Source of the DNA: Rhodospirillaceae bacterium
Lineage (GTDB): Bacteria; Pseudomonadota; Alphaproteobacteria; UBA8366
Assembly (NCBI GenBank): GCA_002722095.1
Contig: PBKG01000008.1
Span: 1 to 61,034 of the forward strand
Direction: 5' to 3'
Length of the DNA stretch: 61,034 nucleotides
Positions 16,834 through 24,507 of the stretch are shown in pieces. Position numbers and translations under genes: made by a program. The notes below the pieces were generated by a model. It did no database searches, was not told where the DNA came from, and saw only the letters and a program-made list of their open reading frames with translations. How positions within the stretch are numbered: position 1 is the stretch's first letter; each line of letters starts with the position of its first letter.

Positions 16834-17463
16834 TTGGTGTCATTGGGGAATTTTCGACGTTTCGCTGCAAAGGTCCTCGCGGCAGGGCTGTTCGGCGTAA
16901 TGCTCTCCGTTTTTTCTGTCGAGGCTCTGGCGGGCGCATGGATTCTCGATCCGCGCTCGGGCTGCCGAGTTTGGAATTTGTTTCCGCTCCCGAACGAAAC
17001 CGTTCGCTGGCTTGGTGCGTGTAAGGAGGGAAAGGCCAGCGGCCGGGGCAAGCTTCACTGGACGTTGAACGGAAAGCCAAACGGCCGTTACGAAGGATAC
17101 TACGTAGAGGGATATCGCAGCGGACCCGGGACCTTTTATTTCCAAAATGGCAATCGTCATAATGGGACTTATCACAATGATTTGCCCAATGGACATGGTG
17201 AGTTCGTTTACGCAAATGGGAACAGATATGCGGGTAATTTCATAAATGGCGCGTTTCACGGCAAAGGTGCATTCCATTTTAAAAATGGCGATCGCTATGT
17301 GGGCGAATTCGTAAAAAACACATTCCATGGCCAGGGGACGTTTACCCGTCGCGACGGATATTCGATTACCGGCCAATTCCGTAACGGCCACTATGTTCCT
17401 TACGGAGCGGATTTGGGTTCTGGCCGTCGGACGGGCTACCAGTACCGTCCCGGAAAACGGTGA
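16834..17463 (+). CDS. Secreted MORN-repeat protein
   Basis: A 209-residue protein with an N-terminal hydrophobic signal segment (about residues 10-34, ending EALAGA). It is followed by four to five MORN repeats of about 23 residues (YEGYYVEGYRSGPGTFYF, HNGTYHNDLPNGHGEFVY, YAGNFINGAFHGKGAFHF, YVGEFVKNTFHGQGTF). MORN repeats fold as beta-hairpin strips that bind lipids or proteins. The C-terminal tail is basic. The start is TTG at 16834 or GTG at 16837. It lies 6 bases before the acyl-CoA ligase gene, so it may head that operon, though its role there is unclear. Confidence 0.85.
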   Translation: MVSLGNFRRFAAKVLAAGLFGVMLSVFSVEALAGAWILDPRSGCRVWNLFPLPNETVRWLGACKEGKASGRGKLHWTLNGKPNGRYEGYYVEGYRSGPGTFYFQNGNRHNGTYHNDLPNGHGEFVYANGNRYAGNFINGAFHGKGAFHFKNGDRYVGEFVKNTFHGQGTFTRRDGYSITGQFRNGHYVPYGADLGSGRRTGYQYRPGKR

Positions 17464-17469
17464 GGCGCA

Positions 17470-19107
17470 ATGACGCGTACATTAAGCAAATACGATTTCG
17501 ACCTTGAGAAAAACCCGGCGAATTTTCAATCATTGAGCCCGGTCGGATTTCTCGAACGCGCCGCCTTGGCTTATCCGGATAAGGTGGCGGTAATCGACGG
17601 CGAGCGGCGTTTTTCCTACAGGGATTTCTATACACGGTGTCGAAGACTCGCGTCGGCGTTAGCTGGTCTCGGCATCACCAGAGGGGATACGGTATCGGTC
17701 ATGGCGGCGAACGTGCCGGCGTTGTTGGAAGCCCATTACGGAGTGCCAATGATCGGCGCTGTAGTAAATGCGCTGAATATCCGTCTTGATGCCGAAACTA
17801 TCGCTTTCATCCTGGAACATGCTGAGACGCGAGTACTGCTCACCGATCGCGCATTTTCTCCCGTGATCGAAGCTGCGCTTCAGAAAATCGACCGAAATAT
17901 CCTAGTTATCGATATAGATCATCCCGAAATCGAAGAGGGAAAATTCCTCGGCAATACCGAGTACGAAGAATTTCTTGAAAATGGTGATCCCGATTTCGAA
18001 TGGCAGCGGCCTCACGATGAGTGGGATGCGATTGCACTCAATTACACCTCTGGCACAACGGGTAATCCGAAAGGAGTGGTGTACCATCACCGCGGTGCCT
18101 ATCTGAATGCGATGGGATCGGCGATAGCATTCGGTTTTCATCCGGAAACGGTCTATCTCTGGACACTTCCCATGTTTCACTGCAACGGCTGGACCAATAC
18201 GTGGAGTTTGAGTGTGGTCGGGGCGACCCATGTTTGCTTGCGTCAGGTAGACCCGGAGAAGATCTTCCGGCTGATCGAAGAACATCGAGTAACGCATCTT
18301 TCCGGGGCGCCAATCGTACTGAATATGTTGATCCATGCGCCCTCGGATATGAAACGTGAATTTGCTCATGCACCGATCGAAATCGCTACCGGCGGCGCGG
18401 CACCCCCGAGTGCGGTGTTAGCGGGCATGCAGGCGATGGGTTTCAATGTGCGCCATCTCTATGGTCTGACCGAAAGTTACGGTCCGTCGACGGATTGTGT
18501 TTGGCAATCGGAGTGGGATGCCCTCGAATTCGATGAACAGGTGGCCAAGATCGCACGCCAAGGCGTGAGAAGCATTACTTTGGAGGATCAAAGAGTCGTC
18601 GACCCGGAAACGCTGGAAGACGTTCCTCCCGATGCTGAAACGATTGGCGAGATCGTGTTACGCAGTAACACTATTATGAAAGGCTATTTGAACAATTCCG
18701 AGGCGACCGAAGCCGCCCTCGAAGGCGGTTGGTTTCGGACCGGCGATCTCGCGGTAATGCATCCGGACGGGTATGTGGAAATAAAGGATCGGGCTAAGGA
18801 CATTATAATTTCCGGCGGCGAAAATATTTCCAGTCTCGAGATCGAGGAGGTGCTCTACCGGCATCCGCAAATAATGGAAGCGGCCGTGGTCGCGAAGCCA
18901 GATGAAAAATGGGGTGAGACACCCTGCGCTTTCGTGGCGCCGACGAGCGACGGTAGCGACCTTACCGAAAGTGCCGTGATCGATTTTTGTCGTGAAAATA
19001 TGGCTCGCTTTAAGGCACCGGGTCGTGTGGTGTTCGGAGAATTGCCAAAAACATCGACCGGTAAAATTCAAAAATTCGTGTTGCGCGATCGCGCAAGGGA
19101 AGTCTGA
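17470..19107 (+). CDS. Acyl-CoA synthetase (AMP-forming), lva-type operon ligase
   Basis: A 545-residue ANL-superfamily ligase that activates a carboxylic acid with ATP and CoA. The P-loop is YTSGTTGNPKGVV (from residue 192); later motifs are YGLTESYGPS, the hinge YVEIKDRAKDIIISGGENIS and the catalytic Lys532 in TSTGKIQK. LPMFHCNGWTN is typical of the medium-chain or methylmercaptopropionate-CoA ligase branch. It opens a co-directional run with SDR, NIPSNAP, ACAD, APH-type kinase and DUF6285. By analogy with LvaE of the Pseudomonas levulinate operon it may activate a short keto or hydroxy acid. Confidence 0.9.
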   Translation: MTRTLSKYDFDLEKNPANFQSLSPVGFLERAALAYPDKVAVIDGERRFSYRDFYTRCRRLASALAGLGITRGDTVSVMAANVPALLEAHYGVPMIGAVVNALNIRLDAETIAFILEHAETRVLLTDRAFSPVIEAALQKIDRNILVIDIDHPEIEEGKFLGNTEYEEFLENGDPDFEWQRPHDEWDAIALNYTSGTTGNPKGVVYHHRGAYLNAMGSAIAFGFHPETVYLWTLPMFHCNGWTNTWSLSVVGATHVCLRQVDPEKIFRLIEEHRVTHLSGAPIVLNMLIHAPSDMKREFAHAPIEIATGGAAPPSAVLAGMQAMGFNVRHLYGLTESYGPSTDCVWQSEWDALEFDEQVAKIARQGVRSITLEDQRVVDPETLEDVPPDAETIGEIVLRSNTIMKGYLNNSEATEAALEGGWFRTGDLAVMHPDGYVEIKDRAKDIIISGGENISSLEIEEVLYRHPQIMEAAVVAKPDEKWGETPCAFVAPTSDGSDLTESAVIDFCRENMARFKAPGRVVFGELPKTSTGKIQKFVLRDRAREV

Positions 19108-19110
19108 GTC

Positions 19111-19854
19111 ATGGGAGTTCTTGACGGTAAAACGGCTTTGGTAACGGGTGCCTCGAGTGGTCTGGGAGCTCATATGGCGAAACTGCTCTCCAGTGCCGGG
19201 GCAAAGGTCGCTATTGCTGCCCGCCGCCGAGACAAACTCGAAGGCCTTGCCGAAGAAATCGGCGATGCGGTCGCTGTGGAAATGGATGTTCTGGACTCAG
19301 CAAGTGTGACAGCGGGTGTTGCAGAAGCGGATAAGGCGTTGGGCGGCATTTCCATACTCATCAACAATTCCGGCGTTGCCGGGTCGCAAGCGGCGCTCGA
19401 TGTCGACGAAGCCGAGTGGGACCGCATTGTCGATACAAATCTCAAAGGCGCTTGGCTGGTGGCGAAATCGGTAGCCGAGAAGATGGTCGCGGGAGGCGGC
19501 GGCTCGATCGTCAACACCGGTTCTGTGCTGGCTTTTAAAGTGCAGAAAGGGACAATGCCCTATGGCGTCTCGAAGGCCGGCCTGGTGCATATGACCAAAA
19601 TGCTGGCTGCCGAATGGGCGCGCTACGGTATCCGCGTTAATGCCATCGCACCCGGCTATATCGAGACCGATATAAATCGCGATTTTCTAAAGTCCGAAAT
19701 CGGCCAGTCTATGCTGAAGGGAGTCCCGCAACGTCGCTTTGGCGAGCCGGAGGATTTGGACGGCGCGGTGTTGCTATTGGCGAGCGACGCATCGGCGTAT
19801 ATTACCGGTGTTCTAATACCTATCGATGGTGGGCATACGCTGATGCTGGCCTGA
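19111..19854 (+). CDS. Short-chain dehydrogenase/reductase
   Basis: A 247-residue classical SDR: cofactor motif TGASSGLG (13-20), NNSG (85-88), and the catalytic Ser138, Tyr151 and Lys155 (YGVSKAG). The C terminus ITGVLIPIDGGHTL is standard. The Arg-rich segment after beta-2 (AARRRDKLEG) suggests NADP(H). It starts 3 bases after the ligase stop. In an lva-like pathway the equivalent (LvaD) reduces a 4-oxoacyl-CoA to the 4-hydroxyacyl-CoA; a 3-hydroxyacyl-CoA dehydrogenase role is the alternative. Confidence 0.92.
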   Translation: MGVLDGKTALVTGASSGLGAHMAKLLSSAGAKVAIAARRRDKLEGLAEEIGDAVAVEMDVLDSASVTAGVAEADKALGGISILINNSGVAGSQAALDVDEAEWDRIVDTNLKGAWLVAKSVAEKMVAGGGGSIVNTGSVLAFKVQKGTMPYGVSKAGLVHMTKMLAAEWARYGIRVNAIAPGYIETDINRDFLKSEIGQSMLKGVPQRRFGEPEDLDGAVLLLASDASAYITGVLIPIDGGHTLMLA

Positions 19855-19883
19855 GTCAACGAACGAAATAAGGGGAGTGATAA

Positions 19884-20207
19884 ATGATCGTCGAAAAAAG
19901 AACCTATACGCTGCGACCCGGCGGGGTCCCGCAATATATGGCGATATACGAGGAATTCGGCCTCAAGACCCAGAAGCGGATTTTAGGCAAGATGGTCGGT
20001 TGGTATTATCCTGAAATCGGACAGCTGAACCAAATCGTTCACATGTGGGCCTATAAGGATTTGGCTGAGCGTGAAAAGCGCCGCGCTCGGCTCGGTAAGG
20101 CCAAAGCCTGGCAAACCTATCTCTCGAAAATTCGCGAGGCGCAGTTGATCGTCAAGCAGGACAGCCAGATATTGATTCCGGCACCCTGGTCGCCACTGCC
20201 GAAATAG
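19884..20207 (+). CDS. NIPSNAP family protein
   Basis: A 107-residue protein of the NIPSNAP family, a dimeric alpha/beta-barrel (ferredoxin-like) fold. The opening EKRTYTLRPGGVPQYMAIYE and the central NQIVHMWAYKDLAEREKRRA are typical. AAGGGGAGTGATAA precedes the ATG, giving strong translation. Bacterial members occur in catabolic operons but have no settled activity. Its position between the SDR and the acyl-CoA dehydrogenase suggests a part in the same pathway, for example binding or isomerising an intermediate. No catalytic residue can be named. Confidence 0.85.
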   Translation: MIVEKRTYTLRPGGVPQYMAIYEEFGLKTQKRILGKMVGWYYPEIGQLNQIVHMWAYKDLAEREKRRARLGKAKAWQTYLSKIREAQLIVKQDSQILIPAPWSPLPK

Positions 20208-20215
20208 CAAAAACG

Positions 20216-21412
20216 ATGGATTTCGAACTTCCGGCAAAAGTCGAGGAAACGCGCGCGAAAATACGTGCCTTCGTCGACGACCACATCATTCCGCTCGAAG
20301 CGGATCGTGCGAACTATGACGAGCACGAGAATATTGCCGCCGAACCCCTCGAGGCGATGAAGGCGCTCACCAAGCAGCAGGGGCTTTGGTCTTTGTCGCT
20401 CCCGAAAGAGTGGGGCGGTCAGGGATATTCAATGGCGGAAATCTCCGCTTGCTATGAGGAGATGAATCGTTCGATTTTTGGCCCGATCTGTTTCAATGCG
20501 TCGGCGCCGGACGACGGCAATATGCGGGTCCTTTCTCAGGTGGCGCGTCCCGATCAGCAAAAGAAATGGCTTACGCCTATCGCAGATGGATCGATCCGCT
20601 CGTCTTTCATCATGACCGAACCTCATCCAGGTTCCGGTTCCGATCCAACGATGATGCGAACACGCGCCGAACGCAAAGGCGATAAATGGATCGTCAACGG
20701 ACACAAATGGTTCATCACGGGTGCGGGCGTTGCAGAGCATTTCATTTTGATCGCCCGTACGTCGGACGACGCACGCAAGGGCCTCACGGCGTTTTTGTTC
20801 CATAAAGATAACCCGGGCTGGCGCATTGAGCGGCGAATTCCAATTATGGGTCCTGAAGAACATGGCGGGCATTGCGAGCTCTTTTTCGAGGACATGGAAA
20901 TTCCCGACGAAGACCGGCTGATGGAAGTGGGCGATGGCTTGAAGCTAACCCAAATTCGATTGGGCCCGGCGCGACTTACTCATTGCATGCGATGGCTTGG
21001 CCTTGCCAAACGGGCACTCGAAATCGCAACCGCATATGTCAGCGAACGCGAAGGTTTCGGTGTCAAGCTGGCCGACCGCGAGAGCGTGCAATGGCTGTTG
21101 GGTGAAGCGGCGATGGATATTCAAGTGGGACGCATGCTGGTGATGCATGCGGGCTGGAAATTGGATCAGGGCGACTATGCTCGCAAGGAAGTGTCGATGG
21201 CTAAAATCCAAGTCGCCGATACGCTGCACAAGGCGGTCGATACCGCGATCCAATTGAATGGCGCGCGCGGTTATTCGAAGGATACGGTGCTCGAATGGAT
21301 ATACCGTTACGCGCGCCAGGCGCGTTTGGTGGATGGCGCTTCCGAAGTCCATAAAATGGTTCTCGCGAAAAATCTCTACGCGGACGGATCGGATTTCTGG
21401 CGGTGGGGCTAG
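20216..21412 (+). CDS. Acyl-CoA dehydrogenase, ACAD10/11-like
   Basis: A 398-residue flavoprotein of the acyl-CoA dehydrogenase fold: N-terminal helical domain, middle beta domain (SFIMTEPHPGSGSDPTMMRT and KWFITGAGVAEHFILIART) and C-terminal helical domain. At the catalytic-base position the usual Glu of the E-G motif is Asp373 (LVDGASEVHKM), as in the ACAD10/ACAD11 group. That group acts with an APH-type kinase on 4-hydroxyacyl-CoA, and exactly such a kinase gene follows with a 10-base overlap. LvaC of Pseudomonas has the same role. I infer a 4-phosphoryloxyacyl-CoA-processing enzyme rather than an ordinary fatty-acyl dehydrogenase. Confidence 0.9.
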   Translation: MDFELPAKVEETRAKIRAFVDDHIIPLEADRANYDEHENIAAEPLEAMKALTKQQGLWSLSLPKEWGGQGYSMAEISACYEEMNRSIFGPICFNASAPDDGNMRVLSQVARPDQQKKWLTPIADGSIRSSFIMTEPHPGSGSDPTMMRTRAERKGDKWIVNGHKWFITGAGVAEHFILIARTSDDARKGLTAFLFHKDNPGWRIERRIPIMGPEEHGGHCELFFEDMEIPDEDRLMEVGDGLKLTQIRLGPARLTHCMRWLGLAKRALEIATAYVSEREGFGVKLADRESVQWLLGEAAMDIQVGRMLVMHAGWKLDQGDYARKEVSMAKIQVADTLHKAVDTAIQLNGARGYSKDTVLEWIYRYARQARLVDGASEVHKMVLAKNLYADGSDFWRWG

Positions 21413-22422
21413 AGGCGCTCGCGAATTTTCTCGCGCGTGAAGCGGGGGCCGACGAGGCGACTGTTACCCGTTTCGAAAAATTGAGCGGCGGCGCGATTCA
21501 GGAAAATCATGCTCTCGACGTGACCTTCGTTGGCGGTGCGTTCGATGGCACACAGGAATTCGTACTCCGTACAAATGCGCCTTCCGGTGTCGAGGTAAGT
21601 CACAGCCGCGCGCAAGAATTCGTGTTTTTGCAATCGGCTTTCGAGGTTGGCGTGATGGTTCCGGAACCCCTATGGGAAAGTCGCGACCCGGAGGTCTATG
21701 AACGGCCGTTCTATGTCATGCGCAGAGTAGGCGGTACCGCAGAAGGGCACCGATTGGTCAAGGACCAAACCGTAATGGCGAATGGGGAGGGGCTCGTCGA
21801 GCACCTTGGCAGTCAGCTGGCGAAAATTCATTCGATGACGCCGGATAGCCATAAATTCGATTGTCTCTCCATCCCGGGTCCGTCGCCCGGTCTCGCCGGT
21901 GTAGCGCGATTCCGTGAATACCTTGATCGCTTGCCGGGCGCGTACCCGACGATCGAGTGGGGCTTGCGGTGGCTTGAACGAAATGCGCCGCAAAGTACCG
22001 AGTTGGTGTTGACGCATCATGACTTCCGTATCGGTAATTTGATGATCGAGCATGGAGTTTTGACCGGAATTCTAGATTGGGAATTTGCCGAGTGGAGCGA
22101 CTATCACGAGGATATTGCCTGGTTTTGTGCACGGTGTTGGCGTTTCGGAAATTTTGACAAAGAGGCTGGCGGTATCGGTAGCCGCGAAGCGTTTTATCGC
22201 GGCTATCAGGCGCATAACGATCGTGAAATCGATCCTGAGCAAATTTATTTTTGGGAGGTGTTTGCACATATGCGTTGGGCGGTAATCGCTATTCAACAGG
22301 GTGAGAGACATTGCTCTGGTGAAGAAAAGTCGCTTCATCTTGCGCTCACCGGACGGGTATGCGCCGAGCTGGAATGGGAACTGATACGGATGACTGCTCC
22401 GGGAGGACACAATGGAACGTGA
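21403..22422 (+). CDS. APH-family phosphotransferase, probable hydroxyacyl-CoA kinase
   Basis: A 339-residue kinase-like protein of the aminoglycoside phosphotransferase family. The catalytic loop is THHDFRIGNLM (Asp207, Asn212) and the metal-binding Asp225 is in GILDWEFAE. The N lobe has LSGGAIQENHALDV and FVLRTNAPSG. It starts at a GTG inside the ACAD gene (10-base overlap). Its own end overlaps the DUF6285 gene by 11 bases, so the three are tightly coupled. In human ACAD10/11 this kinase is fused to the ACAD; in the Pseudomonas lva operon LvaA, helped by LvaB, phosphorylates 4-hydroxyacyl-CoA. Antibiotic resistance is unlikely in this context. Confidence 0.9.
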   Translation: MGLEALANFLAREAGADEATVTRFEKLSGGAIQENHALDVTFVGGAFDGTQEFVLRTNAPSGVEVSHSRAQEFVFLQSAFEVGVMVPEPLWESRDPEVYERPFYVMRRVGGTAEGHRLVKDQTVMANGEGLVEHLGSQLAKIHSMTPDSHKFDCLSIPGPSPGLAGVARFREYLDRLPGAYPTIEWGLRWLERNAPQSTELVLTHHDFRIGNLMIEHGVLTGILDWEFAEWSDYHEDIAWFCARCWRFGNFDKEAGGIGSREAFYRGYQAHNDREIDPEQIYFWEVFAHMRWAVIAIQQGERHCSGEEKSLHLALTGRVCAELEWELIRMTAPGGHNGT

Positions 22423-22780
22423 CAAGCCGTCAGCCGTAGATCTATTGGAAACCGCACGCTCGTTAGTGCGCGAAGAGGTAATCCAGGAAGTCCCCGCATC
22501 CCAGAAGCTGAACCTGTTGATGGTTGCCAACGCGATGGCGATTGCACTGCGTGAACTAGATGGTGTCCCGGAACTCGAAGCGGCGGCGGAGCAAAGATTG
22601 CGCGAAATATATTCGGATGCGGAAAACGAGGACACGGTCACGCTTAATGCTCGTTTCGCCGCTGAAATTCGAGCAGGTAGGTTCGACGATGATCAAGCAG
22701 CTTATGACGCCTTGTTCGAAAACACCCGTCAGCGCATTGCCCTTAGTAATCCGCGATATCTAAAGGCGTCGGAAAAGTAA
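22412..22780 (+). CDS. DUF6285 family protein, probable kinase partner
   Basis: A 122-residue, mostly helical protein. The pattern KPSAVDLLETARSLVREEV, then LNLLMVANAMAIALREL, matches the DUF6285 family as I recall it. A GGAGG lies 6 bases before the ATG, inside the kinase gene. The family repeatedly follows APH-type kinase genes next to acyl-CoA dehydrogenases. Its size and place correspond to LvaB, the small protein needed with LvaA for hydroxyacyl-CoA phosphorylation; whether LvaB itself belongs to DUF6285 I could not check. It ends one base before the stop of the convergent flavoprotein gene. Confidence 0.75.
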   Translation: MERDKPSAVDLLETARSLVREEVIQEVPASQKLNLLMVANAMAIALRELDGVPELEAAAEQRLREIYSDAENEDTVTLNARFAAEIRAGRFDDDQAAYDALFENTRQRIALSNPRYLKASEK

Positions 22781-24355
22781 CTAGTCCCAATTGTTCAGTT
22801 TGGCGGCAGCTTGCCCGGCGATGCGGCCGGTAATGAAACACTCCGACAGATTGCCGCCGCCGAGATAGAGATAGCCCCAGATGCTACCCAATTCTCCGGC
22901 CTCATACAGGCGCGGAATTGGTTCGCCGAACGGATTGACGATGCGTTGCTGCGTGTCGTGGCGTGGGCCGCCTTGAGTGTTAGAGACAACAGGCCAAATC
23001 TCGCCGACCAAAAAGGGAGGCTTCTCCACTTTGACCATCGTTTCTTTGGGGCGCCGGAAATCCTCGTCTTCACCGGTTTCGACCGCGTTATTCCAGCGGT
23101 CTAGCGTGGCCTGCATCGCGCTTTCCTCAACGCCGATAATTTCGGCTAATTCGGCAACCGAATTCGCTTGTTTCAGAATTCCCGACTGGATTTCCTTGAG
23201 ATTGTCATCGGACCAGGCGTAATAGGTCGCTTCCCGGTCATTGAAAACGGTTTGGGCCAGCGGATACATCTGTCGCCCATCTTCGTCGATCACGACGAAA
23301 GCAGGGATGCGCGGAAACTTCATCCGGGTGAAATCGTAAAACTCCAGATGCCGGTGGCCGGTATCCTGCGCGTAGGGCGGATTCTCGTTCATGAAACGCT
23401 TGCCGTCCTGGTCGAGACATATCCAGGACATGGGCACGGTCTTGGCATGACCGGCAGGTATTGGCTGGCCGTCCTTTTCGCCTTCCGGGCGCCAATCAGG
23501 AAGGCGTTTCATACGAATGGCGTTGAAGTACTCCGGATCGGGATGCTTCAACCCATAGGATCCGTGGTAATGCCACATATGCCAAAGGTCGGCACCCATC
23601 TCTTGCGCCATGGCGATACCGTCCCCGGTGTTACCGCGGCTTGCGGCCGGTAGGACCGGTTGCATTTGCCAAAATTGTTGCTGCATTTCTTCGTTTGCTT
23701 CGAACCCGCCACACGCGAGAATGACGCCCTTGCGCGCCTTGACCGTCCGGTGTTTCCCGTCGATCTCCAGCGTAACGCCGCGCACTTCACCTTCGCCGCC
23801 TTCGATTAATCGCACGACCGGCGCCCCGCAGCGCACCTCGATATTACGCTTGGCGACATTATCCTCGACCACCTTGAAAAGGAGCGGTCCCCGATTGCGG
23901 CCCCGCACATGGGGATAGGCGGTAAGTGGATCGAAACCCGGCACGGCAGCGATTTCGATCGCGTGAAAGGTATCAAAGCCATCGAATGGATAGTTGCCCG
24001 GATGATGACGTTTCTCGCATTCGGCGTCATTCACAGACGCCAATTCGCGGATGTAATCTTCAAGTTTGACCAATTCATCGCAAAAAACCCGAAGTACGTC
24101 TTGATCGGTGCGTCCGTCGCAGGACTCATTCAAATAGTTAAAGGCGTCGTCTGCATCTGCAGCGAGGCGAATTCCTCCGCCAGCGGTGATCGAAATCCCC
24201 CCTGGATCGAGCATTTTTTCGGTCAACAGGACCGAACAGCCGGCATCGGCGGCAGCGATTGCAGCCGCGCCACCCGCAAAACCGTATCCCACAACGACGA
24301 TATCGAAAGTTTCGTCGAACGAATCGACAAAACGGCTTGGCGGCGTTTGGGTCAC
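22781..24355 (-). CDS. FAD-dependent oxidoreductase (fumarate reductase/ketosteroid dehydrogenase-like)
   Basis: A 524-residue flavoprotein of the FAD_binding_2 superfamily. The dinucleotide fold is at the N terminus (VVVGYGFAGGAAAIAAADAG). GGIRLAADADDAFNYL and GVILACGGFEANEEM follow, then the C-terminal FAD contacts GGPRHDTQQRIVNPFGEPI and YLGGGNLSECFITGRIAG. Relatives include fumarate reductase flavoproteins, 3-oxosteroid 1-dehydrogenases and tricarballylate dehydrogenase. There is no Tat or Sec signal, so it is cytoplasmic. It stands alone on the minus strand between the lva-like operon and the HD-GYP gene, and the substrate cannot be set. Confidence 0.88.
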   Translation of the reverse strand: MTQTPPSRFVDSFDETFDIVVVGYGFAGGAAAIAAADAGCSVLLTEKMLDPGGISITAGGGIRLAADADDAFNYLNESCDGRTDQDVLRVFCDELVKLEDYIRELASVNDAECEKRHHPGNYPFDGFDTFHAIEIAAVPGFDPLTAYPHVRGRNRGPLLFKVVEDNVAKRNIEVRCGAPVVRLIEGGEGEVRGVTLEIDGKHRTVKARKGVILACGGFEANEEMQQQFWQMQPVLPAASRGNTGDGIAMAQEMGADLWHMWHYHGSYGLKHPDPEYFNAIRMKRLPDWRPEGEKDGQPIPAGHAKTVPMSWICLDQDGKRFMNENPPYAQDTGHRHLEFYDFTRMKFPRIPAFVVIDEDGRQMYPLAQTVFNDREATYYAWSDDNLKEIQSGILKQANSVAELAEIIGVEESAMQATLDRWNNAVETGEDEDFRRPKETMVKVEKPPFLVGEIWPVVSNTQGGPRHDTQQRIVNPFGEPIPRLYEAGELGSIWGYLYLGGGNLSECFITGRIAGQAAAKLNNWD

Positions 24356-24420
24356 GATTTGTCTCCTAGGCGGACATTGCGAGCTGATTCAACGGATAAA
24401 GCTTCTAACATAAATTTTGA

Positions 24421-24447
24421 TCCTGCCATAAAATCAGGCATAGGATT
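24421..24447. other. Imperfect inverted repeat in divergent promoter region
   Basis: ATCCTGCC at 24421-24428 pairs with GGC-AT-AGGAT at 24438-24447 (8 pairs with a two-base bulge), and TTTTT follows on the plus strand. It lies between the divergent flavoprotein and HD-GYP starts. It could be an operator or a leader hairpin of either gene; no plus-strand gene ends here for it to terminate. Confidence 0.25.
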
Positions 24448-24507
24448 TTTGAAAATTTCGGTATGATATAGGCCCCGGATTTCGATCCGCAGTTAGAAAC
24501 TAAAAGT

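Noticed and set aside
21403..22422. Aminoglycoside resistance phosphotransferase
   Set aside because: The fold matches, but the gene is fused by overlap into an acyl-CoA operon with DUF6285, pointing to a hydroxyacyl-CoA kinase.
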